The notes under the pieces: generated by a model
Seen by the model: the letters and a program-made list of their open reading frames with translations, nothing else
Database searches by the model: none
Told to the model about the DNA's origin: nothing
Shown: piece after piece, positions 41,046 to 50,574 of the stretch
How positions within the stretch are numbered: position 1 is the first letter of the stretch
How the letters are laid out: each line of letters begins with the position of its first letter
Position numbers and translations under genes: made by a program
DNA from: Psychrobacter sp. JCM 18903
GTDB taxonomy: Bacteria; Pseudomonadota; Gammaproteobacteria; Pseudomonadales; Moraxellaceae
Assembly (NCBI RefSeq): GCF_000586475.1
Contig: NZ_BAWJ01000009.1
Location: forward strand, 62,001-126,000
DNA: 64,000 nucleotides
Direction: 5' to 3'

Positions 41046-41876
41046 CTAGCGTAATGCGTCATACGCTGAGTTGGCATAGCTGGCACTATTGCTATTACTG
41101 CTGGTGCCATAGCTGACGTTTTGTAAGCCGCTACTGAGACTTGGATTGGCGATTTGATTACTAGCATTCATGGTACTGCCTGATAGCCCTGAGTCGTTTT
41201 TATACAAGCTATGGTAACGGCTCATGACATTTTTGACATAGTTACGGGTTTCCTTAAAAGGCGGGATGCCGTTATATTTATCAACGTTACCTTCACCCGC
41301 ATTGTAGCCCGCAACCGCAAATTCTACGTTGTTATTAAAACGCTTCATCAGCCATGCAATATATTTAGCAGAGCCTTCGATATTATCTGCAGGATTCCAA
41401 GGATTGCTAACTTTGAAGCGTCGCGCAGTCGCAGGCATTAGCTGCATCAAACCTTGTGCACCGACAGGTGAGCGTGCATTCGGGTTAAATGCGGATTCGC
41501 TATGCATCATTGCTTTTATGAGCCCAGGATCTACGCCGTGACGCTGAGCTGAGGCGCGAATATAACTGTCGTATGAGTTGCGGCTTCCGCTACTGCTGGC
41601 AGAGCTACTACCATAGCTATCGCCACTGCCATCATACATTTTGGATTTTTTATAATGGGTAACTTTGACTGTTTTAGTAAACTTATTAAAGTTACCACTA
41701 GGTTCACTGCGATTGGTAAGTAGTATCTGACCGTCGTTACTTTTTTTAATATACATACTCTCCGCGTGAGCAGTAACAGAAAAGGCAAGTGAGCTAGTAA
41801 TGACAGTTAATAGAAGAGGAGACAAGCAGCGAGTCACTAAGGTTGTAACATTTATCATAGGGTTATCACTTTTCAT
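41046..41876 (-). CDS. Periplasmic lytic transglycosylase (SLT domain)
   Basis: A secreted lytic transglycosylase that cleaves peptidoglycan. After a signal peptide (cleavage near AHA, residue 38) and a short Ser-rich linker, the SLT domain begins. The catalytic Glu is in MMHSESAFNPNARSPVGAQG, followed by GLMQLMPATARRF and AVAGYNAGEGNVDKYNG. The N-terminal segment around YIKKSNDGQILLTNRS resembles a DUF4124-like module. There are two candidate starts, ATG 41876 and ATG 41858, neither with a strong ribosome-binding site. It converges on tsf across a shared terminator. Confidence 0.9.
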   Translation of the reverse strand: MKSDNPMINVTTLVTRCLSPLLLTVITSSLAFSVTAHAESMYIKKSNDGQILLTNRSEPSGNFNKFTKTVKVTHYKKSKMYDGSGDSYGSSSASSSGSRNSYDSYIRASAQRHGVDPGLIKAMMHSESAFNPNARSPVGAQGLMQLMPATARRFKVSNPWNPADNIEGSAKYIAWLMKRFNNNVEFAVAGYNAGEGNVDKYNGIPPFKETRNYVKNVMSRYHSLYKNDSGLSGSTMNASNQIANPSLSSGLQNVSYGTSSNSNSASYANSAYDALR

Positions 41877-42264
41877 CGAGTAATAGCAAATTGCTTTGCC
41901 TATAGGCGCGTCGTTCTGCGCATTTAAGCGGTTATCGTGCTGGTAGGATTTTATCGCTGTAAACGATATAGCACCCTAGCAAAAACCACGTCTAACTAGA
42001 AACCACTCGCATTGGATACAAAAAATAATAGTTGCTTACTATAACATATAATAACTTTTCGACGCATACGATTATCAGTACAAAGTATAAAAGTCATTTT
42101 TAATTTGTAAAAAAATCAACACACTACCGTTTTTGAGTACGTTGATTGAGTATTGGCTTTATTATTTTTAGGCGTATGTGGTACGTGAATATTCTGGCTG
42201 TGGCAATGAATGAATCATGAGAAATAAAAGCTGTTTGGAGCACTGGGAAATGATTTGAACAGGG
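41877..42264. other. Intergenic region upstream of the lytic transglycosylase
   Basis: 388 bp, AT-rich, with no supportable gene or hairpin. It contains the promoter region of the minus-strand transglycosylase. Confidence 0.45.
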
Positions 42265-42953
42265 TTATATAGAAAGTGCACTGATAAAAATAGGCACCCA
42301 AACGGCGGTGACCAGCCCGTTTACTGCCAATCCAAATGCCGCATAACGCCCAGCAGTGTGGCTAATTTGCCATGCTTCGACGGTACCAAAAGCATGCGCT
42401 GCCAATCCAAGTGCTAAGCCCTTGGCACGGTCATCATCGATACTGCGAAATAAAAAGCGCGCCAAAGTACCACCGATAAGCCTGAAACAATAATAATTAA
42501 GTTCGCCATGGCAAGTGGTGCTTTAATTAAATCTGCCACACTCAGACCGATTGGTGTGGTTACTGAACGCGTTGCGAAAGCGAGTATGGTGTCGTGACTT
42601 AATGAAAATAAATAAGCTAATGACATCGGTAGCAATGCACCAACCACACTTGCAAGGATAACTATGAGAGTAAGCTTTTTGACTGGCAGACCTTTAAAGT
42701 TCATTGCTGCTAATGGTACTGCCAACAGTACGGTGACATATCCCAATAAGTGATCAAATACAGGCTTGGCAACATCGTAATAATCGTTGTAATCCCATTG
42801 TAGGATAAACAAAAATAAGAGAACAAGCGCCAACGCCGTAATCACCATCGGCAGCCATGAGAGCTTACGTGCCAATACACGAGCAGTCACATGAGCGATT
42901 AGCGTTAATAATATCGCCGCAAAGGTTGCCACAAACACGTTATCAAAAGTCAT
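42265..42953 (-). CDS. LrgB-family membrane protein (frameshifted)
   Basis: A multi-pass membrane protein of the LrgB/CidB/YohK family, linked in other bacteria to murein hydrolase control and pyruvate or overflow-metabolite transport. Family signatures are RSVTTPIGLSVADLIKAP and GLALGLAAHAFGTVEAW. The frame breaks near 42473; one base joins IIIVSGLSV to the segment GTLARFLFRSIDDDRAKG in the other frame. ATG 42953 has GGAAATG just upstream; the longer ORF reading through the lrgA end is not needed. It is 22 bp downstream of its LrgA partner. Confidence 0.85.
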
Positions 42954-42975
42954 TGCATTTCCTTGTTCATACAGC

Positions 42976-43410
42976 TCATAGCTGTCCTTTGTGCTCTTCA
43001 ACGGTGGTGCTATCGATGCTAACATCGTGATTGAGCGAACGGTTGGCAAGTATGGCAAGTCCCCAAAGCGGTATGAGTGTGCTAATAATCATCGTCAGCA
43101 TAACGCCCCAAAGCTCATCACCTAAAGCGAATAGCAGTAAACCTGCACCTGCAGACACGGGCAAAAAAGCAAAACCGCTATCCACTAATAAAGTATTACT
43201 GGCTTGGGTGAGCCAACTGGGCAACCCTTTAAGTAATCGCCATGCCATCAAAATAAAGAACATGGCGACCAATCCAACGATGTTGGCAGCCTTTTCTATT
43301 CCTGCTAATTGACAGATGATAACGGCTGATTCACGAACCACGATGACCATCGTGAGTGTCAGCATTAATGCAAGCCATAGCGGCAAATGGGCGGAATGAG
43401 TAGATTTCAT
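42976..43410 (-). CDS. LrgA/CidA-type holin-like membrane protein
   Basis: A 144-residue protein with four predicted membrane helices (LALMLTLTMVIVV; ANIVGLVAMFFILMAWRLL; GAGLLLFALGDELWGVM; TMIISTLIPLWGLAI). It includes the FLPVSAGAG motif of the LrgA/CidA/YohJ family, and it pairs with the LrgB gene downstream. ATG 43410 (MKSTHSAHLPLW) is chosen because the upstream in-frame codons encode a poorly supported extra helix. The LrgAB-like pair is usually co-regulated, but no regulator gene is adjacent here. Confidence 0.82.
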   Translation of the reverse strand: MKSTHSAHLPLWLALMLTLTMVIVVRESAVIICQLAGIEKAANIVGLVAMFFILMAWRLLKGLPSWLTQASNTLLVDSGFAFLPVSAGAGLLLFALGDELWGVMLTMIISTLIPLWGLAILANRSLNHDVSIDSTTVEEHKGQL

Positions 43411-43794
43411 AAGAAATACTGGCCGATTTAGAAATAGATAGGATAGGAGCAACAAAATAGGTAACCGCACTCTAATAAGTGTGTTCTATCTATCAATGAT
43501 ATGAATGTTGGTTGAACCTATAGCCGATGATTATATAGAGAGTAGGCAAACTAATAAAGCTTATAGCATATCGTTAGTGCGATTATAAATAGCAACAGCG
43601 TTAAGCTCGCTTACTATAATGAATGTATCATTTGCGCCAGGCTACCTTGTGTTCACTTTAAAAGACATAGGCTATGGTAGCGCGTTTTCGTGATCGGGTA
43701 ACCTATAAAATTTAATGCTATGTGCCAAAAAAGGATGATATCAATGGATATCATCCTTTTGTCTTTTATAAAGCTATTTTACAGATTCAGTCAT
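43411..43794. other. Intergenic region between the LrgA gene and hflX
   Basis: 384 bp with the LrgAB promoter region at its left and the hflX terminator at 43727-43760. No gene is visible. Confidence 0.5.
43727..43760 (-). terminator. Terminator of hflX
   Basis: A perfect 14-bp stem (AAAAGGATGATATC with its complement) around a 4-nt loop, with a T-run on the minus strand, 35 bp beyond the hflX stop. Confidence 0.85.
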
Positions 43795-45258
43795 TTATAT
43801 CTTTGAGTCAGGAGTTTCCGCTTCTACTGCTAATTCCTCTGACTTAGCGGCTTCAGAATTGAGCGCATCAAACTCATCAAATGCTTTTTCTTCTGACTCG
43901 GTCATCGTCGGCTCTTCAACCTCGTCAGGCTTTTCGAAGTCTTCAAGTACTGGCATCAATAATGTGGCTTGTGCTAATGGCAATACATCTAAAGGCTCTA
44001 AATTGGCCTGACCTAGTAGCTGTCTTAGCGTATCGCTTGGCAAGCGAATCGTTAAACACTCATGCCCGCTGTCATCGTAGCTCTCTTCCTGAATAACACC
44101 CAGCTCATATAAGGCGTTTTTTAACTGACCTGCATGATAAGGTAAGGTCAACTCAAAGGTGGTGAGTGTGCCAGTCAGTAGCTGCTGGACGGCTAACGAC
44201 AACGCTTCCATACCTAGGTTTTCTCTAGAAGAAACATAGACGCGATTGGGTTGTCCTTCGCTAGCATAACCAATATGTGCAGGCTCATCTGTCAAATCAA
44301 TTTTGTTGTAGACATTGAGCACTGGTACATCATTGTCAATCTCCGCTAATACGTCTTTGACCGCTTGAATTTGCTCATGCATATCTTCACTAGAAGAATC
44401 GATGACGTGTAGCAATAAATCTGCTTCCAAGGTTTCTTCTAATGTCGCATGAAAGGATTCGACCAACTCATGCGGCAGATGACGGACAAAACCTACCGTA
44501 TCGACCAAAACAACACGACCAACACCCTGCCAGTCTAAACGGCGTAAAGTGGGATCTAGCGTGGCAAATAATTTATCCGCTGCATAAATATTTTCGTCGA
44601 CTAAGCGGTTAAATAGTGTCGATTTACCAGCGTTGGTATAACCGACAAGCGAAATCGTCGGCACATCTGATTTTTGGCGACGGGCTCGACCTTGCGCACG
44701 TGTCTGTCTGACTTTCTCGATTCTGCTTTTAAGCTGATTCACGCGCACTTGTAGCAATCGACGATCGGTTTCAAGCTGGGTTTCGCCGGGACCACGTAGA
44801 CCAATACCGCCTTTTTGACGCTCCAAATGCGTCCAACCTCGTACCAAACGCGTCGATAAATGGTTGAGCTGCGCCAGCTCTACTTGTAGCTTACCTTCAT
44901 AAGTACGGGCACGCTGCGCGAAAATATCCAATATCAAACCCGTACGATCCAGTACGCGACATTTAACCAAGGCTTCAATATTACGCTCTTGTGATGGCGA
45001 TAAGCTATGGTTGAATAAGACGATGTCCGCATCATGTTCGCGTACCAATTCTGCTATTTCTTCTGCTTTACCGCTACCAACGAAGTATCTGGCATCGGGT
45101 CTTTGGCGTGAGCCTGTGACTAAAGCCAAACGATCAGCCCCTGCTGAGTCTGCTAACAGCTCAAATTCACCTAAATCATCAGGATCTTGAATTTGACGGA
45201 TGTCTAAATGTACTATAATGGCGCGCTCGCCACCTTCGTGTCTTTCAAAATAATCCAA
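43795..45258 (-). CDS. hflX: Ribosome-splitting GTPase HflX
   Basis: HflX is an Obg-HflX GTPase that splits stalled ribosomes during stress. The N-terminal HflX domain is followed by the glycine-rich RQKGGIGLRGPGETQLETD linker. The G domain has GYTNAGKSTLFN (G1), DTVGFVRHLPHELVESF (G3) and NKIDLT (G4). A Glu-rich C-terminal tail of about 60 residues extends beyond the usual end. The start is TTG 45258, with AGGTGAT about 8 nt upstream. It is not next to hfq here, unlike in many gammaproteobacteria. Confidence 0.93.
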   Translation of the reverse strand: MDYFERHEGGERAIIVHLDIRQIQDPDDLGEFELLADSAGADRLALVTGSRQRPDARYFVGSGKAEEIAELVREHDADIVLFNHSLSPSQERNIEALVKCRVLDRTGLILDIFAQRARTYEGKLQVELAQLNHLSTRLVRGWTHLERQKGGIGLRGPGETQLETDRRLLQVRVNQLKSRIEKVRQTRAQGRARRQKSDVPTISLVGYTNAGKSTLFNRLVDENIYAADKLFATLDPTLRRLDWQGVGRVVLVDTVGFVRHLPHELVESFHATLEETLEADLLLHVIDSSSEDMHEQIQAVKDVLAEIDNDVPVLNVYNKIDLTDEPAHIGYASEGQPNRVYVSSRENLGMEALSLAVQQLLTGTLTTFELTLPYHAGQLKNALYELGVIQEESYDDSGHECLTIRLPSDTLRQLLGQANLEPLDVLPLAQATLLMPVLEDFEKPDEVEEPTMTESEEKAFDEFDALNSEAAKSEELAVEAETPDSKI

Positions 45259-45562
45259 AGAGTATCACCTATTTAATAAAGTAAATATATCGCTATTATC
45301 CATTCAGTAAACGTCGATATAGCGTTCATATGACCATATATATGTGGTCTCATCAGTTAATATTAAAGCGTTATAGCACAATTAACGATGGTTTTATGTT
45401 ACAGCGTAAATGAAAGCCATAGACAAATCAGTGAACGCAGCAGAACTGGTTGAATAAAAAGCAACTCAGTGAACAAATCGTCACTGACTGAATAAATTTT
45501 GTTATACTCATGGCGCTTGTTTACGATATATAATCATAAGTTTTTAACCACGAGGGACACAG
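45259..45562. other. Divergent intergenic region hflX/plsC
   Basis: 304 bp with no gene. It contains divergent promoters; TTGTTATACTC near 45499-45509 includes a possible -10 for plsC. Confidence 0.4.
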
Positions 45563-46361
45563 ATGAGCCAATCTAAGTCAGGCTTCTCACTCAGACAACA
45601 GTTGGGGCGCGGCAAACAAATTGCTGGCATGACCACCACTATCGCTGGTGGATTGCGCGCCGCCCAACGTATTGGCGCATTTAAGCAGCCACCACGCGAA
45701 AAATTGCCACGCTATATTCAAGCCTTTTGCCGCAAAATGGCAGGCTCTTTTGGCGTCAAGGTTGTGGCAGTCGAGCGGGTAGAGCAACACCACGGATTAT
45801 GGGTATCCAATCATGTGTCATGGATGGATATCCCTGTGGTGGGTACACTGAGTCCTGCTTTTTTCTTATCCAAAGCCGAAATCGGTGAATGGCCTGTATT
45901 TGGTAAGCTGGCTCATGCAGCAGGCACGGTATTTATTGAGCGTGGTTCCGGTGATGCAGGGTCGGTCGCTGCCCAAATTGCCAGTTTTTTGACCAAAGGT
46001 TTCTCGGTCATATTCTTCCCTGAGGCGACCACCACTGATGGCAAAAAAATCAAACGTATCCATGGTACTTTGCTACAAGCTGCCATAGATGCTGACGTGC
46101 CCGTACGCCCGCTGGTAATTGCTTACGTCAATAAAGACGGTACGTTAAGTGAAGAGTTGCCTTACTATGGCAAGCTTACGATGAAAGAGAGCCTAAAAAA
46201 GGTACTCGATACGAAAGATGTGACCGCCTACGTATTGCCACTTGAGCCAATAGATCCCAAAGTTGAGCAAAAGTGAATTGACGGACTTGTTACAAGCCCG
46301 TATGCAAGAAGGTCTGGCCGAATTACATTCGCGAGTCTTAACGAAAGTCGCTAAAGTTTAA
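45563..46361 (+). CDS. plsC: 1-acyl-sn-glycerol-3-phosphate acyltransferase-like protein (3' frameshift)
   Basis: A PlsC-family acyltransferase that makes phosphatidic acid at the membrane. The catalytic block is NHVSWMDIPVV (HxxxxD), with FIERGSGDAG and the substrate motif FFPEATTTDG. The published-type end is lost to a frame break near 46273. One base added in GAGCAAAAGTGAATTG extends the protein with LTDLLQARMQEGLAELHSRV to the stop at 46359-46361. GAGGG precedes ATG 45563. The PlsC family contains several substrate types, so the symbol is tentative. Confidence 0.83.
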
Positions 46362-46404
46362 GCGGTGACAGCATAATAGTTGTGAATATTTAACACGCTC
46401 TAAT

Positions 46405-46453
46405 AAAAAAGGCGCAAATCGCTCAGTTCATAACTGCGATTTGTGCCTTTTTT
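46405..46453. terminator. Bidirectional terminator after plsC
   Basis: A long stem (AAAAAAGGCGCAAATCGC with its near-complement) and a 13-nt loop; A- and T-runs on both flanks. It serves plsC and possibly the convergent reductase gene. Confidence 0.85.
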
Positions 46454-46529
46454 GTCGATTATAAATACGACAGCCTCAATGCGCCAAAGTCTGGTTTGCA
46501 TCAGACCATGGTGTCACATCAAGCTAAAA

Positions 46530-47568
46530 TTAGGGTGATGGATTGGGATGCTGTGTATGCACGGCTTCAATCGCTTCCAATACTTCTGAGCTTAAGGTTA
46601 AATGGATACTATCGATGTTGGATTTTAGCTGCTCGATCGTAGTAGCGCCAATAATGTTACTGGTGACAAATGAGCGTGAGTTAACGAAAGCTAATGCCAT
46701 CTGTGCCATATCTAAACCTGCATCTGCCGCTATTTTGGCGTATTGAGCAGTGGCTGATAGCGCTTCTTCATTGGTATAGCGCGCAAAGCGATCATACATC
46801 GTCAGACGCGCACCCGCTGGACGTTTGCCATCGAGATATTTACCAGATAAGACACCAAAGCCAAGCGGTGAATAAGCCAGTAGACCACATTCTCACGGTG
46901 CGTAATCTCGGCCATAGCGACTTCATATAAGCGATTTAGCAAACTATAAGGATTTTGCACCGTGATAGGGGCGATCAAACCATTTTTATCAGCCTCCCAT
47001 AGGTAGCGCATCAGTCCCCAAGCGGTGTCGTTCGATAGTCCATAAGCGCGAATACGCCCTTTTTTAATCTCATCATTTAACGCTTGAATGGTCTCTAGAA
47101 ATGGTGTCAAATCATCTAATGGTTGCGCTGCCATCTCTTCGGTATAGCCAAGCTGACTAAAAAAATTCGCTTGCGTTCAGGCCAATGGAGCTGGTAAATA
47201 TCAATATAATCGGTCTGCAAACGCTGAAGATTGCCATCGATGGCGCTGCTAATATGTTCGGCATTAAAACGCGTTTGCCCATCACGCAAAAAATCCATCG
47301 GCGATATTTTGCTAGCAAGGATAACTTTATCGCGCTGTTTGGTTTTATTAAACCATGTACCCATAAAGCGTTCAGTATCGCCTTGCTTGTCCTTATCCGG
47401 CGGCGATGGATACATCTCCGCCGTATCCCAAAAATTCACCCCTTCGCTTAGCGCCATGTCCATTTGTTCATGTGCTTGGGTCTCGGTATTTTGCTGTCCC
47501 CATGTCATCGTGCCTAAACAAATCTTAGAAACTTTTTCATTGAGTTGTGGCAACATTTGATATTGCAT
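46530..47568 (-). CDS. Aldo/keto reductase (Tas-like, frameshifted)
   Basis: An NADPH-dependent aldo/keto reductase resembling E. coli Tas. The N-terminus MQYQMLPQLNEKVSKICLGT, the catalytic-region motif FWDTAEMYP and the Lys-containing ILASK are visible. DYIDIYQLHWPER, YGLSNDTAWG and the cofactor-end GATTIEQLKSNID complete the barrel. Frame breaks near 47160 and 46890 are bridged by segments in neighbouring frames (for example GLLAYSPLGFGVLSGKYL, expected between the second and third pieces). The substrate is unknown. The start is ATG 47568. It is downstream of fkpB in the opposite transcription order, with a 50-bp gap. Confidence 0.85.
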
Positions 47569-47618
47569 ATGAATGTCCTTTGTAAATGTATTTTTATAGC
47601 TGACAGTTTTTTAAGCGA

Positions 47619-48116
47619 TTACATGAGCTTTATACCAGTGACACCAGGCGGGGTAACCTTAAAGATTTTTACTTTAAATAACAGGGATTGTCCGGCAAGG
47701 GGATGGTTAAAATCCACTTCGACTTGCTCGTCATCGAGTGCACTAATCGTACCCGGCAGCGTGTTTTTGCCTTTGTCTTCGAACTCTACCATCATGCCGA
47801 TTTCTGGATTATCAGCGATTAACGCAAACTGAGTACGGCTGAAATGTTGGATGTTGTCAGGATTCCAATCGCCAAATGCCTGCTCCGGCTCAAGGTGGGC
47901 AGAGCGCGTATCACCAGCACGCAGGTTCATTAATACCTGCTCAAAGCCAGGTAACAAACTTTCATCACCAATGGTGAGCGTCACAGGCGCATCACGGCTA
48001 AAGGTAGAATCAATCATCGTACCGTTCTCTAGTGATACTTCAAAGTGCAGCTTTACAAGGCTGCCAAAAGTGATACGGGTGTCTTCATTGGGATTGATAA
48101 ATTGTGAGTCGGTCAT
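47619..48116 (-). CDS. fkpB: FKBP-type peptidyl-prolyl isomerase SlpA/FkpB
   Basis: A small cytoplasmic FKBP-type PPIase with the insert-in-flap (IF) domain of the SlyD/SlpA group. The catalytic fold begins VKLHFEVSLENGTMIDSTF, then LLPGFEQVLMNLRAGD, and the IF domain covers the acidic AFGDWNPDNIQHFSR region. There is no His-rich metal tail, which separates it from SlyD. ATG 48116 is preferred to the upstream TTG. In E. coli fkpB follows lspA in the ileS cluster. Here two plus-strand genes lie between, so the cluster has been opened. Confidence 0.9.
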   Translation of the reverse strand: MTDSQFINPNEDTRITFGSLVKLHFEVSLENGTMIDSTFSRDAPVTLTIGDESLLPGFEQVLMNLRAGDTRSAHLEPEQAFGDWNPDNIQHFSRTQFALIADNPEIGMMVEFEDKGKNTLPGTISALDDEQVEVDFNHPLAGQSLLFKVKIFKVTPPGVTGIKLM

Positions 48117-48264
48117 AGTCAACAGCCATTTATTACGGGATTAGGAATTGGTTTGGCAAATAATATAAGAAATGATAAGCCATCTTGGAGAGTATGTAAG
48201 CGTAAATAGTGTAACGCAAATAGTGTAATATATTTGGCAATTCTAAGAGCAGGCAGGGGTTTTT

Positions 48265-48936
48265 ATGGTAAATAAGCAACAAGGTCACATTAAAAAGTGG
48301 CAAGACGACAAAGGCTTTGGTTTTATCGAAACACAGAATGGTGATTCAATATTCTTTCATATCAATGAGTTTAAAGCGCGTCGTCGCCCTGAGGTCGGTG
48401 AGCCCGTTGTTTTTACGTTTGGGCAAGACAACCAAGGGCGTATGCAAGCAAAAGATGTACAAGAGCTGAGCTTTGTGCAGCAAAAAATGGCGCAAAAAAA
48501 TCAGAAAATCCGTCAGCGTAATCACAAACGTAGTATGCAAGCAGACTTTGAAGCGGGACAAAAAAAACGTTTGTTCCTTGGTGTGGGCTTTTATGGCGTA
48601 TTAATCTTGTTGGCTGCCATGAACAAGCTCAGCTGGCTGGTTGTGGGTTGGTATGTGGCATTGGGTCTCATTACTTATATGATGTATGCCAAGGACAAAG
48701 CCGCTGCTCAGAATAATGATTGGCGCACACCTGAATCAACCTTGCATCTGCTAAGTGCGCTGGGCGGTTGGGTGGGCGCGATGGTTGCGCAGACGTATCT
48801 ACGCCACAAGTCGCAAAAGCCTGAATTTCGAGTGGCGTATTATTTAACTGTCGTAATTAATATGGCGGGGTTATTGTTTATATTGACAGGAGGAAGCTTG
48901 AAATTTTTGCAAGGATTACTTGATTCTTTGGTATAA
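48265..48936 (+). CDS. Cold-shock-domain membrane protein (CSD + DUF1294)
   Basis: An N-terminal cold-shock domain (about residues 4-65) has both RNA-binding motifs: DKGFGFIE and IFFHINEF. A basic Gln/Lys-rich linker (QQKMAQKNQKIRQRNHKRS) follows, then a DUF1294 membrane domain with two or three helices (YGVLILLAAMNKLSWLVVGW; TVVINMAGLLFILTGG). The fusion would place a nucleic-acid-binding domain at the inner membrane. CSD-DUF1294 fusions occur in other gammaproteobacteria, but their role is not established. ATG 48265 is the sensible start. Confidence 0.88.
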   Translation: MVNKQQGHIKKWQDDKGFGFIETQNGDSIFFHINEFKARRRPEVGEPVVFTFGQDNQGRMQAKDVQELSFVQQKMAQKNQKIRQRNHKRSMQADFEAGQKKRLFLGVGFYGVLILLAAMNKLSWLVVGWYVALGLITYMMYAKDKAAAQNNDWRTPESTLHLLSALGGWVGAMVAQTYLRHKSQKPEFRVAYYLTVVINMAGLLFILTGGSLKFLQGLLDSLV

Positions 48937-49152
48937 AAGCACTTGTTTATTTATCATAGTGAGCGGTGTAGTTTTGATGTTTAATGCTTAAGTCTAAAAT
49001 AAACGGCTGATGAAACATCAAAGTTTTATATCTTGAGTGGCTGGTTGCCGTGCATTGGTATTTTGTGCGAGTATGATGAATTATACGCAACAAGCACGAC
49101 TGTGAAAGATAAACCTTAAATGGATTTCATTAATAATAAAAGGCGAACGCAA

Positions 49153-49764
49153 GTGATTACTTTATACAAATACACCCATCCAAGTCGCGCTGAAACAGTC
49201 ATTTGGGCATTGCAGGAGCTGGGCTTAGAGTATGAGACCAAAGAAATAGATGGCAAAAAAGGGGAGCAGCGAAGTCCTGAGTTTTTAGCCGTTAACCCCT
49301 TTGGTAAAATCCCTACCATCACACATGAAGGCAAACATTTTACTGAGTCGTTGGCTATTATTGAATATCTCAATGAGTTACACCCTGACAAACCTTTGAC
49401 ACCAAACACAGCAGATGAGAACTTCGCTGAGAAAAACTATAAACTTCGCCAAGTAATTTCATTTGGCATGATCGAGATTGAGAGTTATCTATGGATACTC
49501 ACCAAAATCAAGGTATTAGACAATTATGAAAACTGGCCTGAGGGCACCGCTAACAACTGCATGAAGTGTATCCAAAAAGCCCTACCAATTGCTTATGCTT
49601 GGGTAGATGAGCAGGAGTATATAGCGGGGGACAGCTTTACGCTGGCAGACATTTATTATCAGCATTTGTTTTCATGGTTGAAGATGCTGGGCGTTGCGTT
49701 GCCTGAGCAGGTTCAAGATTATCTTAAAAAATTATCGAAGCGTGAGAAATTTCCTAAGAGGTAA
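49153..49764 (+). CDS. Glutathione S-transferase family protein
   Basis: A GST-fold protein of about 204 residues. The N-terminal thioredoxin-like half reads ITLYKYTHPSRAETVIWALQ, with the glutathione-contact segment GKIPTITHEGKHFTESLAII. The C-terminal helical half contains EYIAGDSFTLADIYYQ, the conserved N-capping region. GTG 49153 is preferred because AGGCGA lies 6 nt upstream and the fold begins there; ATG 49120 would add 11 residues. Substrate unknown. It lies between the CSD gene and the lspA terminator. Confidence 0.85.
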   Translation: MITLYKYTHPSRAETVIWALQELGLEYETKEIDGKKGEQRSPEFLAVNPFGKIPTITHEGKHFTESLAIIEYLNELHPDKPLTPNTADENFAEKNYKLRQVISFGMIEIESYLWILTKIKVLDNYENWPEGTANNCMKCIQKALPIAYAWVDEQEYIAGDSFTLADIYYQHLFSWLKMLGVALPEQVQDYLKKLSKREKFPKR

Positions 49765-49847
49765 TCAATCATGACTTTCAGCTTTTAAGAGTGGCGTATA
49801 GGCGCAATACTCTATGCCAATAGTCTTTATCAGAAAAAATGATGAAT

Positions 49848-49885
49848 AAAAAAGGTGGGTTACGACTGAGTAATCCACCTTTTTT
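49848..49885. terminator. Bidirectional terminator between the GST gene and lspA
   Basis: An A-run, then GGTGGGTTA paired with TAATCCACC around a short loop, then a T-run. Confidence 0.85.
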
Positions 49886-49926
49886 ATTTATTTATAAATT
49901 GAATTAATATTTCTAGCTGTAGACGG

Positions 49927-50574
49927 TTACGACCGTGGCATTTCACGCTTTTTTTCTAAAAATAGCATGTCAATGACAATCAACGCTACACCGATACTAA
50001 TGCCCATATCCGCAATATTAAAGATAGGGTAATGCCAGACATCAGCGTTGTGTACATGGATGAAGTCGATGACGTGACCATGTAGCAAGCGGTCAATGAG
50101 ATTGCCAACCGCACCGCCGAGCACTAGCGCTAGACCTGTCGATAGTAGCTTGGCTTGGCGCGGGGCTTTTATCAGGTAGCCAATTAAAAATAGCGACATT
50201 ATCAATGCCAGTCCCGAAAAAAACCACTTCTGCCAACCACCAGCATCTGCCAAAAAGCTAAATGCCGCGCCATAGTTGTATGCCAATGTCCAATTCAGAA
50301 AAGGCTCAATCACAGGTACTGGCTCATGAAAAGTCAGTTTAGTTTCAGCCAGCCACTTCGTCCATTGATCGATAATTAGCACGACCAACGATAGGAGATA
50401 CCACGTAAACGCACGACGGCCATTCGCAATCATTTTTGGCGTCTTATTCAGACGACTTTTCGGTGTCGTTGAGCTGCCTGTAGTTGCATGAGCTGGCTCA
50501 GGTGATTTATCGACTTCACCATATGGCGGCTTGTTGTCTGATGATTCTGTTGAGTTAGGCGTATGGTTAGGCAT
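49927..50574 (-). CDS. lspA: Lipoprotein signal peptidase
   Basis: LspA is the aspartyl inner-membrane protease that cleaves prolipoproteins after lipidation. Four membrane helices are present, and the catalytic aspartates lie in GGAVGNLIDRL and FNIADMGIS. A polar Ser/Pro/Thr-rich N-terminal extension of about 50 residues precedes TM1 and is unusual for LspA. ATG 50574 overlaps the ileS stop (50567) by 8 bp, which indicates translational coupling and favours it over the upstream ORF start. ileS-lspA is a standard pair. Confidence 0.93.
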   Translation of the reverse strand: MPNHTPNSTESSDNKPPYGEVDKSPEPAHATTGSSTTPKSRLNKTPKMIANGRRAFTWYLLSLVVLIIDQWTKWLAETKLTFHEPVPVIEPFLNWTLAYNYGAAFSFLADAGGWQKWFFSGLALIMSLFLIGYLIKAPRQAKLLSTGLALVLGGAVGNLIDRLLHGHVIDFIHVHNADVWHYPIFNIADMGISIGVALIVIDMLFLEKKREMPRS

